Origin: Streptomyces sp. CA-278952
GTDB taxonomy: Bacteria > Actinomycetota > Actinomycetes > Streptomycetales > Streptomycetaceae
DNA length: 64,000 bases
Direction: 5' to 3'
Assembly (NCBI RefSeq): GCF_028747205.1
Contig: NZ_CP112880.1
Location: 2,542,001-2,606,000, forward strand
In this document: positions 1-8,793 of the stretch, piece by piece
How the letters are laid out: each line of letters starts with the position of its first letter
Numbering within the stretch: position 1 is the first letter of the stretch
The notes under the pieces: model-generated
Databases searched by the model: none
Told to the model about the DNA's origin: nothing
The model's input: the letters and a program-made list of their open reading frames with translations, nothing else
Program-made: the position numbers and the translations under genes

Positions 1-172
1 TCGGGGGAGAACGGGCCCTGCCCGTCACCGGTCGGCGCGGGAGCGGTCCGCCTGCGCCGGCCGCCGCCGGGTAGGGGCCTCGCCGCGGCGCGCTCGCCGC
101 CCGGTTCCGTTGCGGCCGTGTCCGGGCGGATCGCCCCGGAGCCCTTTCGACTGTGTCGTCCCACGCCCCGGA

Positions 173-1138
173 TCAGCTCCCGCCGCAATCGTCCAGCAGT
201 TCCCGGAACGCCTGGGCGACCGCCTCCGGGTACTCCATCATCGCCACGTGCCCCGCGTCGGGCAGCGTCAGCAGCCGGGCGTCGCGGAAGGCCGCGGCCG
301 CCCTGCGTGCCATCCGGTACGAGACGAGCTGGTCCCGTCCGCCGTACACGAGCTGGGTCGGTGCCAGCACCCGCTCGGCCTGGCGCCACAGTCCGTGCTG
401 GCCGCCCAGGGTGTACGCGTCGACGATGCCCCGGGCCGAACGCGTCATCGCGTCCCAGAAGTACGGCAGCTCCAGCCGTCGCTCCATCTCGGCCACCGCG
501 TTGCGGAAGGCTTCGTCGGAGACCTGTGCCGGATCGCCGTAACAGAGTGCCATGACTCCGCGCGTCCGCTGCTCCGCCGTCCAGCCCTTCGTCAGCCGGG
601 CGAACAGGGATGCGACTCCCGGCACCGCGAGGAGACCGGTCGGGACGGCGGGTCGCTGCACCCGCCACTCCGGCAGGGCGGGCGAGATCAGGGTGAGGGT
701 GCGCACCAGGTCGGGGCGGACGGCGGCGACTCGGGTGGCGACGGCGCCGCCCAGCGAATTGCCGAACAGGTGGACGGGCCCCCGCTCCTCCGCGTCCAGC
801 AGCCGGATCACCGCACGCGCGTGTCCGGTCACCGAGTAATCGCCGTCGTCCGGCGGCGGCGAGTCCCCGAATCCGGGCAGGTCGACCGCCTCGCCGTCGA
901 CCAGGTCGGACAGCAACGGCATCAGCGCGGACCAGTTCTGCGACGAGCCGCCGAGCCCGTGCACGTACAGCGCGGGGGGCAGTCCGGTCCGGTCGCCCGG
1001 CCGGCAGCGGACGTTCAGGCCGATCCCCGGCAGCGACACGGAGCGCAGCCGCTCACCGTCGGCGACCCGGACGGCACTGACCGTGGGAGCCACCGCGGCG
1101 GCGGCGGCCTGGGCACCCGGCAGCTCGGTCGAAGACAT
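173..1138 (-). CDS. alpha/beta-fold hydrolase
   Basis: A 321-residue alpha/beta hydrolase. The nucleophile elbow is visible as G-N-S-L-G-G in the middle of the protein, preceded by the usual HG oxyanion segment (VHGLGGSSQNW), with a late catalytic His in DAGHVAMMEYP. The substrate cannot be read from sequence. The ATG at 1138 has no Shine-Dalgarno sequence; instead TAACAT lies 6 nt upstream, so the mRNA is probably leaderless. It is divergent from the small acidic protein gene. Fold assignment is certain and function is generic. Confidence 0.85.
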   Translation of the reverse strand: MSSTELPGAQAAAAAVAPTVSAVRVADGERLRSVSLPGIGLNVRCRPGDRTGLPPALYVHGLGGSSQNWSALMPLLSDLVDGEAVDLPGFGDSPPPDDGDYSVTGHARAVIRLLDAEERGPVHLFGNSLGGAVATRVAAVRPDLVRTLTLISPALPEWRVQRPAVPTGLLAVPGVASLFARLTKGWTAEQRTRGVMALCYGDPAQVSDEAFRNAVAEMERRLELPYFWDAMTRSARGIVDAYTLGGQHGLWRQAERVLAPTQLVYGGRDQLVSYRMARRAAAAFRDARLLTLPDAGHVAMMEYPEAVAQAFRELLDDCGGS

Positions 1139-1144
1139 GCGGCA

Positions 1145-1150
1145 ATGTTA
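1145..1150 (-). promoter_or_regulatory. candidate leaderless -10 box (TAACAT)
   Basis: TAACAT read on the minus strand sits 6 nt before the ATG at 1138, which places the transcription start at or next to the start codon. No SD sequence is present. Confidence 0.5.
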
Positions 1151-1249
1151 CGAGACGATCACGCCACCATTCATGTGTTCGCCATCACAGGCCGCATCGC
1201 GGGGCAGGCGGGTAGCTCCTACGCTTCAGGGAAGGAAGGGAGCTGCGAC

Positions 1250-1465
1250 ATGACGGTCGACCCGAGCGACCCGGAAACCTTCGAGAACGCCGAACCGGAA
1301 GCGGCCGGGCCCGAGGCCCCGGAGGCGGACGCCGCCGAGCAGCGTACGGATGTCCTGCCCGAGGACGACGAACGGGCGGAGAGCGTCGATCCGGACACCG
1401 CCAATGAGGCCGATGTGGCGGAACAGCGCAGGGTGATTCCCTTGGATGAGGACGATTACCGGTAG
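1250..1465 (+). CDS. small acidic hypothetical protein
   Basis: A 71-residue protein, extremely rich in Glu, Asp, Ala and Pro, with no hydrophobic core, so probably disordered. It starts at an ATG preceded by a purine-rich GGAAGGGAG stretch. The tail ends in acidic DEDDYR. No domain is recognised. It lies between the hydrolase (divergent) and the TetR gene (same strand). Confidence 0.6.
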   Translation: MTVDPSDPETFENAEPEAAGPEAPEADAAEQRTDVLPEDDERAESVDPDTANEADVAEQRRVIPLDEDDYR

Positions 1466-1632
1466 TACGCCCCGGTTTGCTCACGACCAGGGAGAACTGT
1501 GGCTTCCACAGCCGTCCGGTCCATGAAATTCTGCGTCCGCGCCGCGCACACCCGGGTTACCCAAAAGTACGATGGCTGTACGGCGCAGCGTGCACGGACC
1601 GGCTGTGCTGGAACACATATTTGGGAGGCGGC

Positions 1633-2274
1633 GTGACAGCCATCGAGCAGACAGAGGCCGCGCGCCCGCGGGGTACACGCCTTCCCCGCCGCGCCCGGCG
1701 CAATCAGCTGCTGGGCGCCGCACAGGAGGTCTTCGTCGCGCAGGGCTACCACTCCGCCGCGATGGACGACATCGCCGAGCGGGCCGGAGTCAGCAAGCCC
1801 GTGCTCTACCAGCACTTCCCCGGAAAGCTGGAGCTCTACCTGGCCCTGCTCGACCAGCACTGCGAGTCCCTGCTCCAGGCCGTGCGCACGGCGCTGGCCT
1901 CCACGACGGACAACAAGCTGCGCGTCGAGGCGACCATGGACGCCTACTTCGCGTACGTGGAGGACGAGGGCGGCGCGTTCCGGCTGGTCTTCGAGTCCGA
2001 CCTGACCAACGAGCCCGCCGTGCGCGAACGGGTCGACCGGGTCTCCCTCCAGTGCGCCGAGGCCATCTCCGACGTGATCGCCGGGGACACCGGCCTGTCC
2101 AAGGACGAGTCCATGCTGCTGGCCGTGGGCCTCGGCGGCGTCTCCCAGGTGGTGGCGCGCTACTGGCTCTCCAGCCGGTCCACCATCCCCCGCGACACGG
2201 CCGTCCAGCTCCTCACCTCGCTGGCCTGGCGGGGCATCGCGGGCTTCCCGCTGCACGGCGCCGAGCAGATGTGA
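1633..2274 (+). CDS. TetR-family transcriptional regulator
   Basis: A 213-residue TetR regulator. The N-terminal helix-turn-helix is clear (MDDIAERAGVSKPVLYQHF, about residues 40-60), followed by a helical ligand/dimer domain. I chose the GTG at 1633 because it has GGGAGGC just upstream and the family begins shortly before the HTH; a longer upstream frame has no support. It sits directly ahead of the DUF3107 gene, an arrangement I recall from the M. tuberculosis Rv3208-Rv3208A region. The ligand and regulon are unknown. Confidence 0.9.
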   Translation: MTAIEQTEAARPRGTRLPRRARRNQLLGAAQEVFVAQGYHSAAMDDIAERAGVSKPVLYQHFPGKLELYLALLDQHCESLLQAVRTALASTTDNKLRVEATMDAYFAYVEDEGGAFRLVFESDLTNEPAVRERVDRVSLQCAEAISDVIAGDTGLSKDESMLLAVGLGGVSQVVARYWLSSRSTIPRDTAVQLLTSLAWRGIAGFPLHGAEQM

Positions 2275-2414
2275 GCCCTCCGGCGGGGAACGCCTGACGC
2301 CGTGTTCGCTGCGGGCGTTGCCGGTCGGGCCGTGAGCGCTGCTCCCGCCGGGCTAATGTGGCTGCGTACGGCGCGGTTCGCCGCGCAAGGACTGACCGTC
2401 GGAGGGACATAGCC

Positions 2415-2642
2415 GTGGAGGTCAAGATCGGGGTGCAGCACACGCCCCGCGAGATCGTTCTGGAGAGCGGGCTTTCCGCCGAGGACGTCGAGAGCGCGGT
2501 CGCCGCGGCACTGGGCGGCAAGGCGGAGCTGCTCAGCCTCACGGACGACAAGGGCCGCAAGGTCCTGGTGCCGGCCGACCGGATCGCGTATGTGGAGATC
2601 GGTGAGCCGACCACCCGGCGGGTGGGGTTCGGGGCGCTGTAG
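2415..2642 (+). CDS. DUF3107 family protein
   Basis: A 75-residue protein starting at GTG behind a GGAGGG sequence. It begins VEVKIGVQHTPREIV and ends in a short basic tail, as in the actinobacterial DUF3107 family. The product is small, soluble and alpha/beta, of unknown function, and it is conserved next to a TetR gene. A perfect hairpin terminator follows the stop codon. Confidence 0.85.
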   Translation: MEVKIGVQHTPREIVLESGLSAEDVESAVAAALGGKAELLSLTDDKGRKVLVPADRIAYVEIGEPTTRRVGFGAL

Positions 2643-2664
2643 TCCACCGAACGCATGGATCACA

Positions 2665-2703
2665 GGAGCGGCCCGGCGGGGGAAGTCCCCGCCGGGCCGC
2701 TCC
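2665..2703. terminator. hairpin terminator after DUF3107
   Basis: A perfect 17-bp inverted repeat (arms 2665-2681 and 2687-2703) with loop GAAGT. There is no U-tract, as is usual in Streptomyces. Confidence 0.75.
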
Positions 2704-2853
2704 CGCGTCGGGTGCTTCGGGTGCGGGCCTCCGCCCGCCCCGGTTCCCGTACGGGTCGGAACGGTCCGCTGGAGGGTTGCTCCCCACAGGCTGGGGGTAG
2801 TACCGCCTACGACCGTTTTGCCCGCCCCGCACACCCCCGCGAGGTGATCCTCC

Positions 2854-3126
2854 GTGATCTGGGAATCCTTCGGCGCCGCCGTCCTCGGACTCGCCCTGTC
2901 CTGGGCGGCGCTCCGATCACTGGCCGACCGACTGCCGTCCGGCCGTGCGGTTTATCTCACCGGCGCGCTGGGTGCCCTGTTCGGCGCGTATCTGACGCAT
3001 GCCGCACTGGGTACCGGCCATGTCCTGACGACGCTGATCGGAGCCGTGTCCGTCGGGGCGGTGACGCTGTCGCTCCTGATCCGACCACGCGGCCGCCGCC
3101 TCGCCCGGTCGGCGGCGGCCCAGTAG
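2854..3126 (+). CDS. small integral membrane protein
   Basis: A 90-residue protein with three hydrophobic stretches (about residues 6-20, 32-50 and 55-76) and an Arg-rich cytoplasmic C-terminus. It starts at GTG with a GAGGTGATCC purine stretch upstream. It is convergent with the ferritin-like gene, with only 7 nt between the stops. No family is recognised. Confidence 0.65.
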   Translation: MIWESFGAAVLGLALSWAALRSLADRLPSGRAVYLTGALGALFGAYLTHAALGTGHVLTTLIGAVSVGAVTLSLLIRPRGRRLARSAAAQ

Positions 3127-3133
3127 CGGGGTG

Positions 3134-3880
3134 TTACGCGGCCAGTCCCAGCGCGGCCATCCGCTTGGTGTGGGCCTCGGTGATCCGGGAGAACATCCGG
3201 CCCACCTCGGCCAGGTCGAAGCCGTCCGCGACGCCGCCCACCAGCATCGTCGAGAGGGCGTCGCGGTCGGCGACCACCCGCTGGGCCTGCGACAGCGCCT
3301 CGCCCATCAGCCGGCGCGCCCACAGCGCGAGCCGTCCGCCGAGCCGCGGGTCGGCCTCGATCGCGGCGCGCACCTTCTCCACGGCGAAGTTCCCGTGGCC
3401 CGTGTCGTCGAGCACGGACAGCACCAGGGACCGGGTGTCCGTGTCCAGCCGGGCCGCGACCTCACGGTAGAAGTCGCTCGCGATCGAGTCGCCGACGTAC
3501 GCCTTGACCAGGCCCTCCAGCCAGTCGGACGGCGCCGTCTGGCGGTGGAAGTCGTCGAGCGCCTTGGCGAACGGCTCCATCGCGGCGGTGGGGTCCTCGT
3601 CCACGGCGGCGAGCCGCTGGTTGAGCTGCTCGAAGTGGTGGAACTCGGCGGTGGCCATCTTCGCCAGCTCCGCCTTGTCCCCGAGGGTCGGCGCGAGCTT
3701 CGCGTCCTCCGCCAGCCGCTCGAAGGCCGCCAGCTCCCCGTAGGCGAGGGCGCCGAGCAGGTCCACGACCGCGGCGCGGTACTGCGGGTCGGCTGCCGCG
3801 GTGGCCCAGTCCTGGGCGGCGATCCCGGTGGCTGCGGAAGCTTCGGCGGGGGTCTCAATGGCGTGGTCAGGCGTCTCCAT
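3134..3880 (-). CDS. ferritin-like fold protein (MiaE_2-type)
   Basis: A 248-residue all-helical protein related to the tRNA-(ms2io6A)-hydroxylase-like ferritin family. Metal-ligand style residues occur in helices, for example E-L-A-A-F-E and E-F-H-H-F-E, with later D/E/H residues. By homology it would be a non-heme di-iron protein, but hydroxylase activity is not shown here. The ATG at 3880 (METPDHA) is preferred over the longer frame starting at 3970. Its position between DUF3107 and a DEAD-box helicase follows an order I recall from mycobacteria (Rv3208A-Rv3210c-Rv3211). Confidence 0.8.
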   Translation of the reverse strand: METPDHAIETPAEASAATGIAAQDWATAAADPQYRAAVVDLLGALAYGELAAFERLAEDAKLAPTLGDKAELAKMATAEFHHFEQLNQRLAAVDEDPTAAMEPFAKALDDFHRQTAPSDWLEGLVKAYVGDSIASDFYREVAARLDTDTRSLVLSVLDDTGHGNFAVEKVRAAIEADPRLGGRLALWARRLMGEALSQAQRVVADRDALSTMLVGGVADGFDLAEVGRMFSRITEAHTKRMAALGLAA

Positions 3881-4264
3881 GAACGGAACGATAGCCCGCT
3901 CGGCGCAGGGCGGAAGGGCCTGGTCGGCCGGGGCCCTCATACCGTTCCGATGAATTCGTCCAACACACATGCGCGAATCCGGGGTACAGTGGTATTGCGC
4001 TTACTGAGCACTCTGCTGTGCCAGAGGCGCGCCCTTGAATGAGGATGCCCGGTCGGTGGCCCGATCGGCTCCGACCCGACAGCCCTCCACGCGGTGCGTA
4101 CGACACGTGCGACCGCAGCTGAGGGGCCCCCTCAGCGGCACGAGCGCTCGAGCGACGGCAGTGGTCCCGCGCCACCCGGCCCATCCACGGCCGGATGACC
4201 AACCCCGGCACGGTACGACCCCCAGCGTTCGCCTCGGACCGCGTCTCACAGAAGAGGCAGCACC
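3881..4264 (+). promoter_or_regulatory. long leader of the RNA helicase gene
   Basis: This 384-bp gap has no credible gene. A candidate -10 box TACAGT at 3985-3990 would give a leader of about 270 nt. It contains a compact hairpin at 4118-4136 (GCTGAGG/CCTCAGC around a G/C loop). Long leaders are common for cold-shock-regulated DEAD-box helicases, so post-transcriptional control is plausible; this is inference. Confidence 0.4.
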
Positions 4265-6586
4265 CTGACTACGTTCCGCGACCTCGGTATTCTTTCCGAG
4301 ACGGCCGAAGCCCTTGAGGCTGTCGGCATCATGTCCCCCTTCCCCATCCAGGAGATGACGCTCCCCGTAGCGCTCTCCGGCTCCGATGTCATCGGCCAGG
4401 CCAAGACCGGCACCGGCAAGACGCTCGGCTTCGGTCTCCCGCTCCTGGAGCGCGTGACCGTCCCCGCCGACGTCGAGGCGGGCCGCGCCAAGCCCGAGCA
4501 GCTGACCGACGCGCCGCAGGCGCTCGTCGTCGTCCCCACCCGCGAGCTGTGCCAGCAGGTCACCAACGACCTGCTCACGGCCGGCAAGGTCCGTAACGTC
4601 CGCGTTCTCGCGATCTACGGCGGCCGGGCGTACGAGCCCCAGGTCGAGGCCCTCAAGAAGGGCGTCGACGTGATCGTCGGCACCCCGGGCCGTCTCCTGG
4701 ACCTGGCGGGCCAGCGCAAGCTCGACCTCTCCCACATCCGCGGGCTCGTCCTCGACGAGGCCGACGAGATGCTGGACCTGGGCTTCCTGCCCGACGTCGA
4801 GCGCATCATCACGATGCTGCCGCCCAAGCGCCAGACGATGCTGTTCTCGGCCACCATGCCCGGTGCCGTCATCAGTCTCGCCCGCCGCTACATGTCGCAG
4901 CCGACGCACATCAACGCCACGTCGCCCGACGACGAGGGCACGACCGTCAAGAACACCGCGCAGTACGTCTACCGTGCGCACAACATGGACAAGCCGGAGA
5001 TGCTCTCCCGCATCCTCCAGGCCGACGGCCGCGGGCTCGCGATGATCTTCTGCCGTACGAAGCGCACGGCCGCCGACATCGCCGAGCAGCTGGAGAAGCG
5101 CGGCTTCGCCTCCGGCGCGGTCCACGGCGACCTCGGCCAGGGCGCCCGCGAGCAGGCGCTGCGCGCCTTCCGCAACGGCAAGGTCGACGTGCTGGTCTGC
5201 ACCGACGTCGCCGCGCGCGGTATCGATGTCGAGGGTGTGACCCACGTCGTCAACTACCAGTCGCCGGAGGACGAGAAGACCTACCTCCACCGCATCGGCC
5301 GCACCGGCCGCGCGGGCGCCAAGGGCATCGCGATCACGCTGGTCGACTGGGACGACATCCCGCGCTGGCAGCTGATCAACAAGGCCCTGGACCTGAAGTT
5401 CCCGGACCCGCCCGAGACGTACTCCACCTCGCCGCACCTCTTCGAGGAGCTCGGCATCCCGGCGGGCACCAAGGGTGTGCTGCCGCGCGCCGAGCGGACC
5501 CGTGCCGGTCTGCGGGCGGAGGAGGTCGAGGACCTCGGCGAGACCGGCGGCCGCGGCCGCAAGGCCGCCGCACCGGCCCCCGCCCGTGAGGAGCGCGAGC
5601 CCCGCACCCGTACGCCGCGGCAGCGCCGCCGCACCCGTGGCGGCTCCGCGGAGGAGGGCGCCGCGACGGTGCCCGCACCCGCCAAGGAGGCCGCTCCGGT
5701 CGCACCGGCCGGTGACGGGGCGTCCGACGAGGCGCCGCGTACGCCGCGCCGTCGCCGCCGTACCCGCGTCAGCGTCCCCGAGGCCGTCACCGAGGCGGCC
5801 GTGGCGGTCGCCGAGGCTCCGGTGGTTCCCGCTCCGGTGGTCGAGGCCGCGCCCGTGATCGAGGCCGCTCCGGTGGCCGCCCAGGTGGCCGAGCCGGTCG
5901 CCGAGGCCGAGCCGGAGACCAAGCCGCGCCGCCGTCGCAGCCGCGCCGCCGTGAAGCCGGTGGCCGAGGAGACGGCTTCGCCCGTCGCCGCGGCTCCGGC
6001 CGCACCGGCCGCGGCCGAGTTCCAGACCGTGGCCGTCGCCGCGGGCGTCGCGGAGCCGGTCGCCGAGCCGAAGGCGCTCAAGCCGCGCCGCCGCACCCGG
6101 ATCGTGAAGCCGGCCGACGAGGTCGACTTCCAGATCGCCCCGGCCGCCGAGCCGGAGCCCGAGGTGAAGACGCGTCGTCGTCCGGCCCGCGCCACGACGA
6201 AGGCCAAGTCGGAGCCGAAGGCCGCGGCCACGTCGGCCGAGCCGAAGGCCCGGGCGGCCAGGACGACCAAGTCCCGGGCGAAGGCGGAGACCGCGGAGAC
6301 CGAGGAGACCACGGAGAAGGTCACCGCGAAGGCCACGGCGAAGAAGGCCACCGCGAAGGCGGTCGCCTCCGAGCAGCCCGCCGTCGAGGCCCCGGCCGCC
6401 GAGGCGGACGCCAAGCCGCGCCGCCGCCGTGCCACCCGCAGCGTCACCTCGACCGCGACCCAGGAGGCCGCCGTGGTCTCCGAGGCCGAGGCCGTGGTGA
6501 GCGAGGCCGCCGCCGAGACGAAGCCGCGCCGCCGTCGCGCCACCCGCCCGGCGGGCAAGGCGTCGGCGACGACGACCGAGAGCTGA
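4265..6586 (+). CDS. DEAD-box ATP-dependent RNA helicase
   Basis: About 773 residues. The helicase core fills the first half: the Q-motif (F-R-D-L-G...P-F-P-I-Q), Walker A AKTGTGKT, DEAD-box DEADEM, SAT, then C-terminal HRIGRTGRAG. The second half is a long Ala/Glu/Pro region with repeated R-R-R-R patches (KPRRRR), typical of RNA-binding tails in actinobacterial RhlE/CsdA-like helicases. The first ATG in frame (4331) would delete the Q-motif Phe. The frame upstream of it is open from 4199 and holds no ATG, GTG or TTG, so CTG at 4265, behind an AGAGGCAG SD-like sequence, is the best start. Confidence 0.9.
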   Translation: MTTFRDLGILSETAEALEAVGIMSPFPIQEMTLPVALSGSDVIGQAKTGTGKTLGFGLPLLERVTVPADVEAGRAKPEQLTDAPQALVVVPTRELCQQVTNDLLTAGKVRNVRVLAIYGGRAYEPQVEALKKGVDVIVGTPGRLLDLAGQRKLDLSHIRGLVLDEADEMLDLGFLPDVERIITMLPPKRQTMLFSATMPGAVISLARRYMSQPTHINATSPDDEGTTVKNTAQYVYRAHNMDKPEMLSRILQADGRGLAMIFCRTKRTAADIAEQLEKRGFASGAVHGDLGQGAREQALRAFRNGKVDVLVCTDVAARGIDVEGVTHVVNYQSPEDEKTYLHRIGRTGRAGAKGIAITLVDWDDIPRWQLINKALDLKFPDPPETYSTSPHLFEELGIPAGTKGVLPRAERTRAGLRAEEVEDLGETGGRGRKAAAPAPAREEREPRTRTPRQRRRTRGGSAEEGAATVPAPAKEAAPVAPAGDGASDEAPRTPRRRRRTRVSVPEAVTEAAVAVAEAPVVPAPVVEAAPVIEAAPVAAQVAEPVAEAEPETKPRRRRSRAAVKPVAEETASPVAAAPAAPAAAEFQTVAVAAGVAEPVAEPKALKPRRRTRIVKPADEVDFQIAPAAEPEPEVKTRRRPARATTKAKSEPKAAATSAEPKARAARTTKSRAKAETAETEETTEKVTAKATAKKATAKAVASEQPAVEAPAAEADAKPRRRRATRSVTSTATQEAAVVSEAEAVVSEAAAETKPRRRRATRPAGKASATTTES

Positions 6587-6612
6587 CGCTCACGGCGACC
6601 CGGCACCACCTA

Positions 6613-6648
6613 CGGCTCCGGCCCCCGCACACGCGGGGGCCGGAGCCG
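6613..6648. terminator. terminator after RNA helicase
   Basis: A perfect 16-bp GC stem (6613-6628 with 6633-6648), loop ACAC, followed by TT. It lies directly downstream of the helicase stop. Confidence 0.85.
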
Positions 6649-6735
6649 TTTCCGCTGCCCGGTGCCGCCGTGAGGGCCTCCCGGCGCTCTCGCCGGATGA
6701 GCTGCCCGGTGAGGCGTGGACGAGTGCGGCGGGGA

Positions 6736-6741
6736 TAGCCT
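6736..6741 (+). promoter_or_regulatory. candidate leaderless -10 box (TAGCCT)
   Basis: TAGCCT lies 6 nt before the ATG at 6748, with no SD between. This supports that start and a leaderless mRNA. Confidence 0.5.
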
Positions 6742-6747
6742 CGTCGT

Positions 6748-7605
6748 ATGAGCCGCCCGCCCACCTTCGCCCCGCCGCCCTGTGCCCGCGCCCGTGTCCT
6801 TGAGACCGAGCGCGGCGACTTCGCCGTCCTGGACGCCGTACCGCGTACCCCGGAGCGGGCAACCGCCCTGATGCTGCCCGGATACACCGGCAGCAAGGAG
6901 GACTTCATCGCGCTGCTGGAGCCGCTGTGCGCGGCGGGCTACCGGGTGGTCGCGGTGGACGGCCGGGGGCAGTACGAATCGAAGGGGACGGACCGCCAGG
7001 AGAGTTACGCCCAGTCCGAGTTGGCCCGCGACGTGCTGGCCCAGGCGGCGGCTCTGGGCGGCGGGGACGGCAGGCCGCATCTGCTCGGGCACTCGCTCGG
7101 CGGTCAGATCGCCCGCGCCGCCGTGCTGCTGGACGCCACCCCGTTCCGCTCGCTGACGTTGATGTCCTCGGGGCCCGCTGCGGTCGTCGCGGCCCAGCGG
7201 GACAAGGTGAAGATGCTGAGCGACGCGTTGTCCGTGCTGTCCATGGACGAGGTGTGGGAGGCGATGCGGGCGCTCGATCCGCCGCAGGACGCGGACACCG
7301 GCGACGGTGCGGACATGCGCCACCGCTGGCTCGCCCACCACCCGGCCCAGTTGATCGCCACCGGGGCCCAGCTGGCCGCCGAACCGGACCGGGTGGACGA
7401 GCTGGCCGCCGTCGGGCTGCCCGTCCACGTCCTGTCCGGGGAGCGCGACGACGTGTGGCCGGTGGAGCTGTTCGACTCCATGGCGCGGCGTCTCGGTGCC
7501 CACCGCACCACGATCGCCGGCGCCGAGCACTCCCCCAACACCGCCCGCCCACGGGAGACCGCGAAGGCGCTGGCCGCGTTCTGGGACGGTCTGCCGGCCG
7601 CCTGA
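6748..7605 (+). CDS. alpha/beta-fold hydrolase
   Basis: A 285-residue hydrolase. The nucleophile motif is G-H-S-L-G-G (LLGHSLGGQIARA). An oxyanion segment follows the MLPGYTGSKEDF loop, and the late acid/His pair is in GERDDVWP and GAEHSPN. It is monocistronic between the helicase terminator and the convergent NYN gene. The substrate is unknown. It is not closely similar to the hydrolase at the left edge of the window. Confidence 0.85.
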   Translation: MSRPPTFAPPPCARARVLETERGDFAVLDAVPRTPERATALMLPGYTGSKEDFIALLEPLCAAGYRVVAVDGRGQYESKGTDRQESYAQSELARDVLAQAAALGGGDGRPHLLGHSLGGQIARAAVLLDATPFRSLTLMSSGPAAVVAAQRDKVKMLSDALSVLSMDEVWEAMRALDPPQDADTGDGADMRHRWLAHHPAQLIATGAQLAAEPDRVDELAAVGLPVHVLSGERDDVWPVELFDSMARRLGAHRTTIAGAEHSPNTARPRETAKALAAFWDGLPAA

Positions 7606-7674
7606 CGCGCCGACGGCGCCCCCGACGCGTCCCGCCGGCCGTCGGAGGCGCCGCCACCGGCCGCCCCGCTTCCG

Positions 7675-8586
7675 TCAGTACTGCGACTGCAGGTGCTGCC
7701 AGAAGCCGTCGCGGAGCGCCCGTCGCAGGTGCGCGTGGCCGCGCAGCGAGTGCTGGAGCAGGCGTTCCGCCTCCACCAGCAGGTCCTGGTCGACGGAGCC
7801 CGGCAGATAGGGGTGGCCGGGCAGCAGGTCGGCCAGGGACTCCCGGCCGCGCGCGGCGAGCCAGGCGGCGGCGATCTGTGCGCCGACGAAGCGGACGTCC
7901 TCCCGGGAGGGGGCCGGACTGTCGTCCTCGTACGTGGTGACGGGCCGGCGTGTGACGTAGGGGCGGCAGAAGTCGAGCTCGAAGGTGCGCTGGCTGTCGA
8001 CCTCCCACAGCAGCGGTTCGGCCTGGTTGCGCCCTTCGGCGGCCTCGATGCCCCAGAGGTGCACCCGCGCCCCGTAGCCCTGGGCGGCCTCCACCGCCGA
8101 GACCAGGTCCTCGTCGCCGCCGACGAGCGCCGCGTCGCTGATGGCCCGGTGCCGGGCGAGGGATTCGAGGTCGGTGCGGATGAGCGAGTCGACGCCCTTC
8201 TGCTGGTTGTTGGCGTTGAGGTTGCCGAGCCGCACCTTGACGTCGGGGAGTTCGGCGATGGCCTGCTGCTCGGTGGTGTGGATGCGGCGGCGGGCCCCGT
8301 CGTACCAGTAGACGCGCAGCAGCCTGCTGTCGGCGAAAATCGTGCGGGCCTTGTCGATGAAGGCCTCGATCAGCCCTTCCGCGTCAAGGTCGAAGGAGCG
8401 CCGGTCCTCGGTGCCGGTGACGAGCAGCCCGGCCGCGGCGTACACATAGCCGGCGTCCACGAAGATGGCGTGCGTCGACGGGGTCTTGGAGACCTCGATG
8501 AGCATCCGCTGGAGCAGCTCGTTGGTGCGGTCCAGGCGGGCGCCGATACCGGCTCCGCCGACGGACCGCGGGTCCGCCTCGTTCAT
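7675..8586 (-). CDS. NYN-domain (PIN-like) protein
   Basis: A 303-residue protein whose N-terminal half is an NYN/LabA-like PIN-fold nuclease domain. Visible acidic motifs are F-V-D-A-G-Y, a central K-G-V-D-S-L and G-G-D-E-D-L-V, matching the metal-binding Asp positions of the fold. The C-terminal part (after about residue 190) is helical and probably a partner or RNA-binding region. It presumably acts on RNA. It starts at an ATG with a GAGG sequence upstream. Confidence 0.85.
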   Translation of the reverse strand: MNEADPRSVGGAGIGARLDRTNELLQRMLIEVSKTPSTHAIFVDAGYVYAAAGLLVTGTEDRRSFDLDAEGLIEAFIDKARTIFADSRLLRVYWYDGARRRIHTTEQQAIAELPDVKVRLGNLNANNQQKGVDSLIRTDLESLARHRAISDAALVGGDEDLVSAVEAAQGYGARVHLWGIEAAEGRNQAEPLLWEVDSQRTFELDFCRPYVTRRPVTTYEDDSPAPSREDVRFVGAQIAAAWLAARGRESLADLLPGHPYLPGSVDQDLLVEAERLLQHSLRGHAHLRRALRDGFWQHLQSQY

Positions 8587-8695
8587 GCGAACCTCATGGT
8601 CTGTGGTGGTGTGACTACCGACGGGTACTTAGACATCCAAAAAATTTCCTTAGCGTAGGGAATGTTTGCAGCGGGCAAGCCGTTGTAACCCACGT

Positions 8696-8750
8696 GGAAC
8701 GCGAGGGAAGCCTCGCGTTCCTAGTCTTGCCGGTGGGACGCCCCACCGGC
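8696..8750 (+). promoter_or_regulatory. two-hairpin leader of the 50-residue protein gene
   Basis: Two perfect stem-loops lie in series: 8696-8721 (11 bp, loop GAAG) and 8729-8750 (9 bp, loop ACGC). They are followed by GCAGGAGG and then the ATG at 8794. An unusually A/T-rich stretch at 8634-8668 upstream may hold the promoter. This could be a regulatory leader or stability structure. Confidence 0.5.
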
Positions 8751-8793
8751 GCCAGCAGTTCTCCAGCAGGAGGATCAGACGAAGGGAAGCCCT

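Noticed and set aside
110-1465. Long plus-strand open frame over the hydrolase and acidic protein genes
   Set aside because: Mostly the antisense shadow of the minus-strand hydrolase; only the last 72 codons from 1250 have an SD and protein-like composition.
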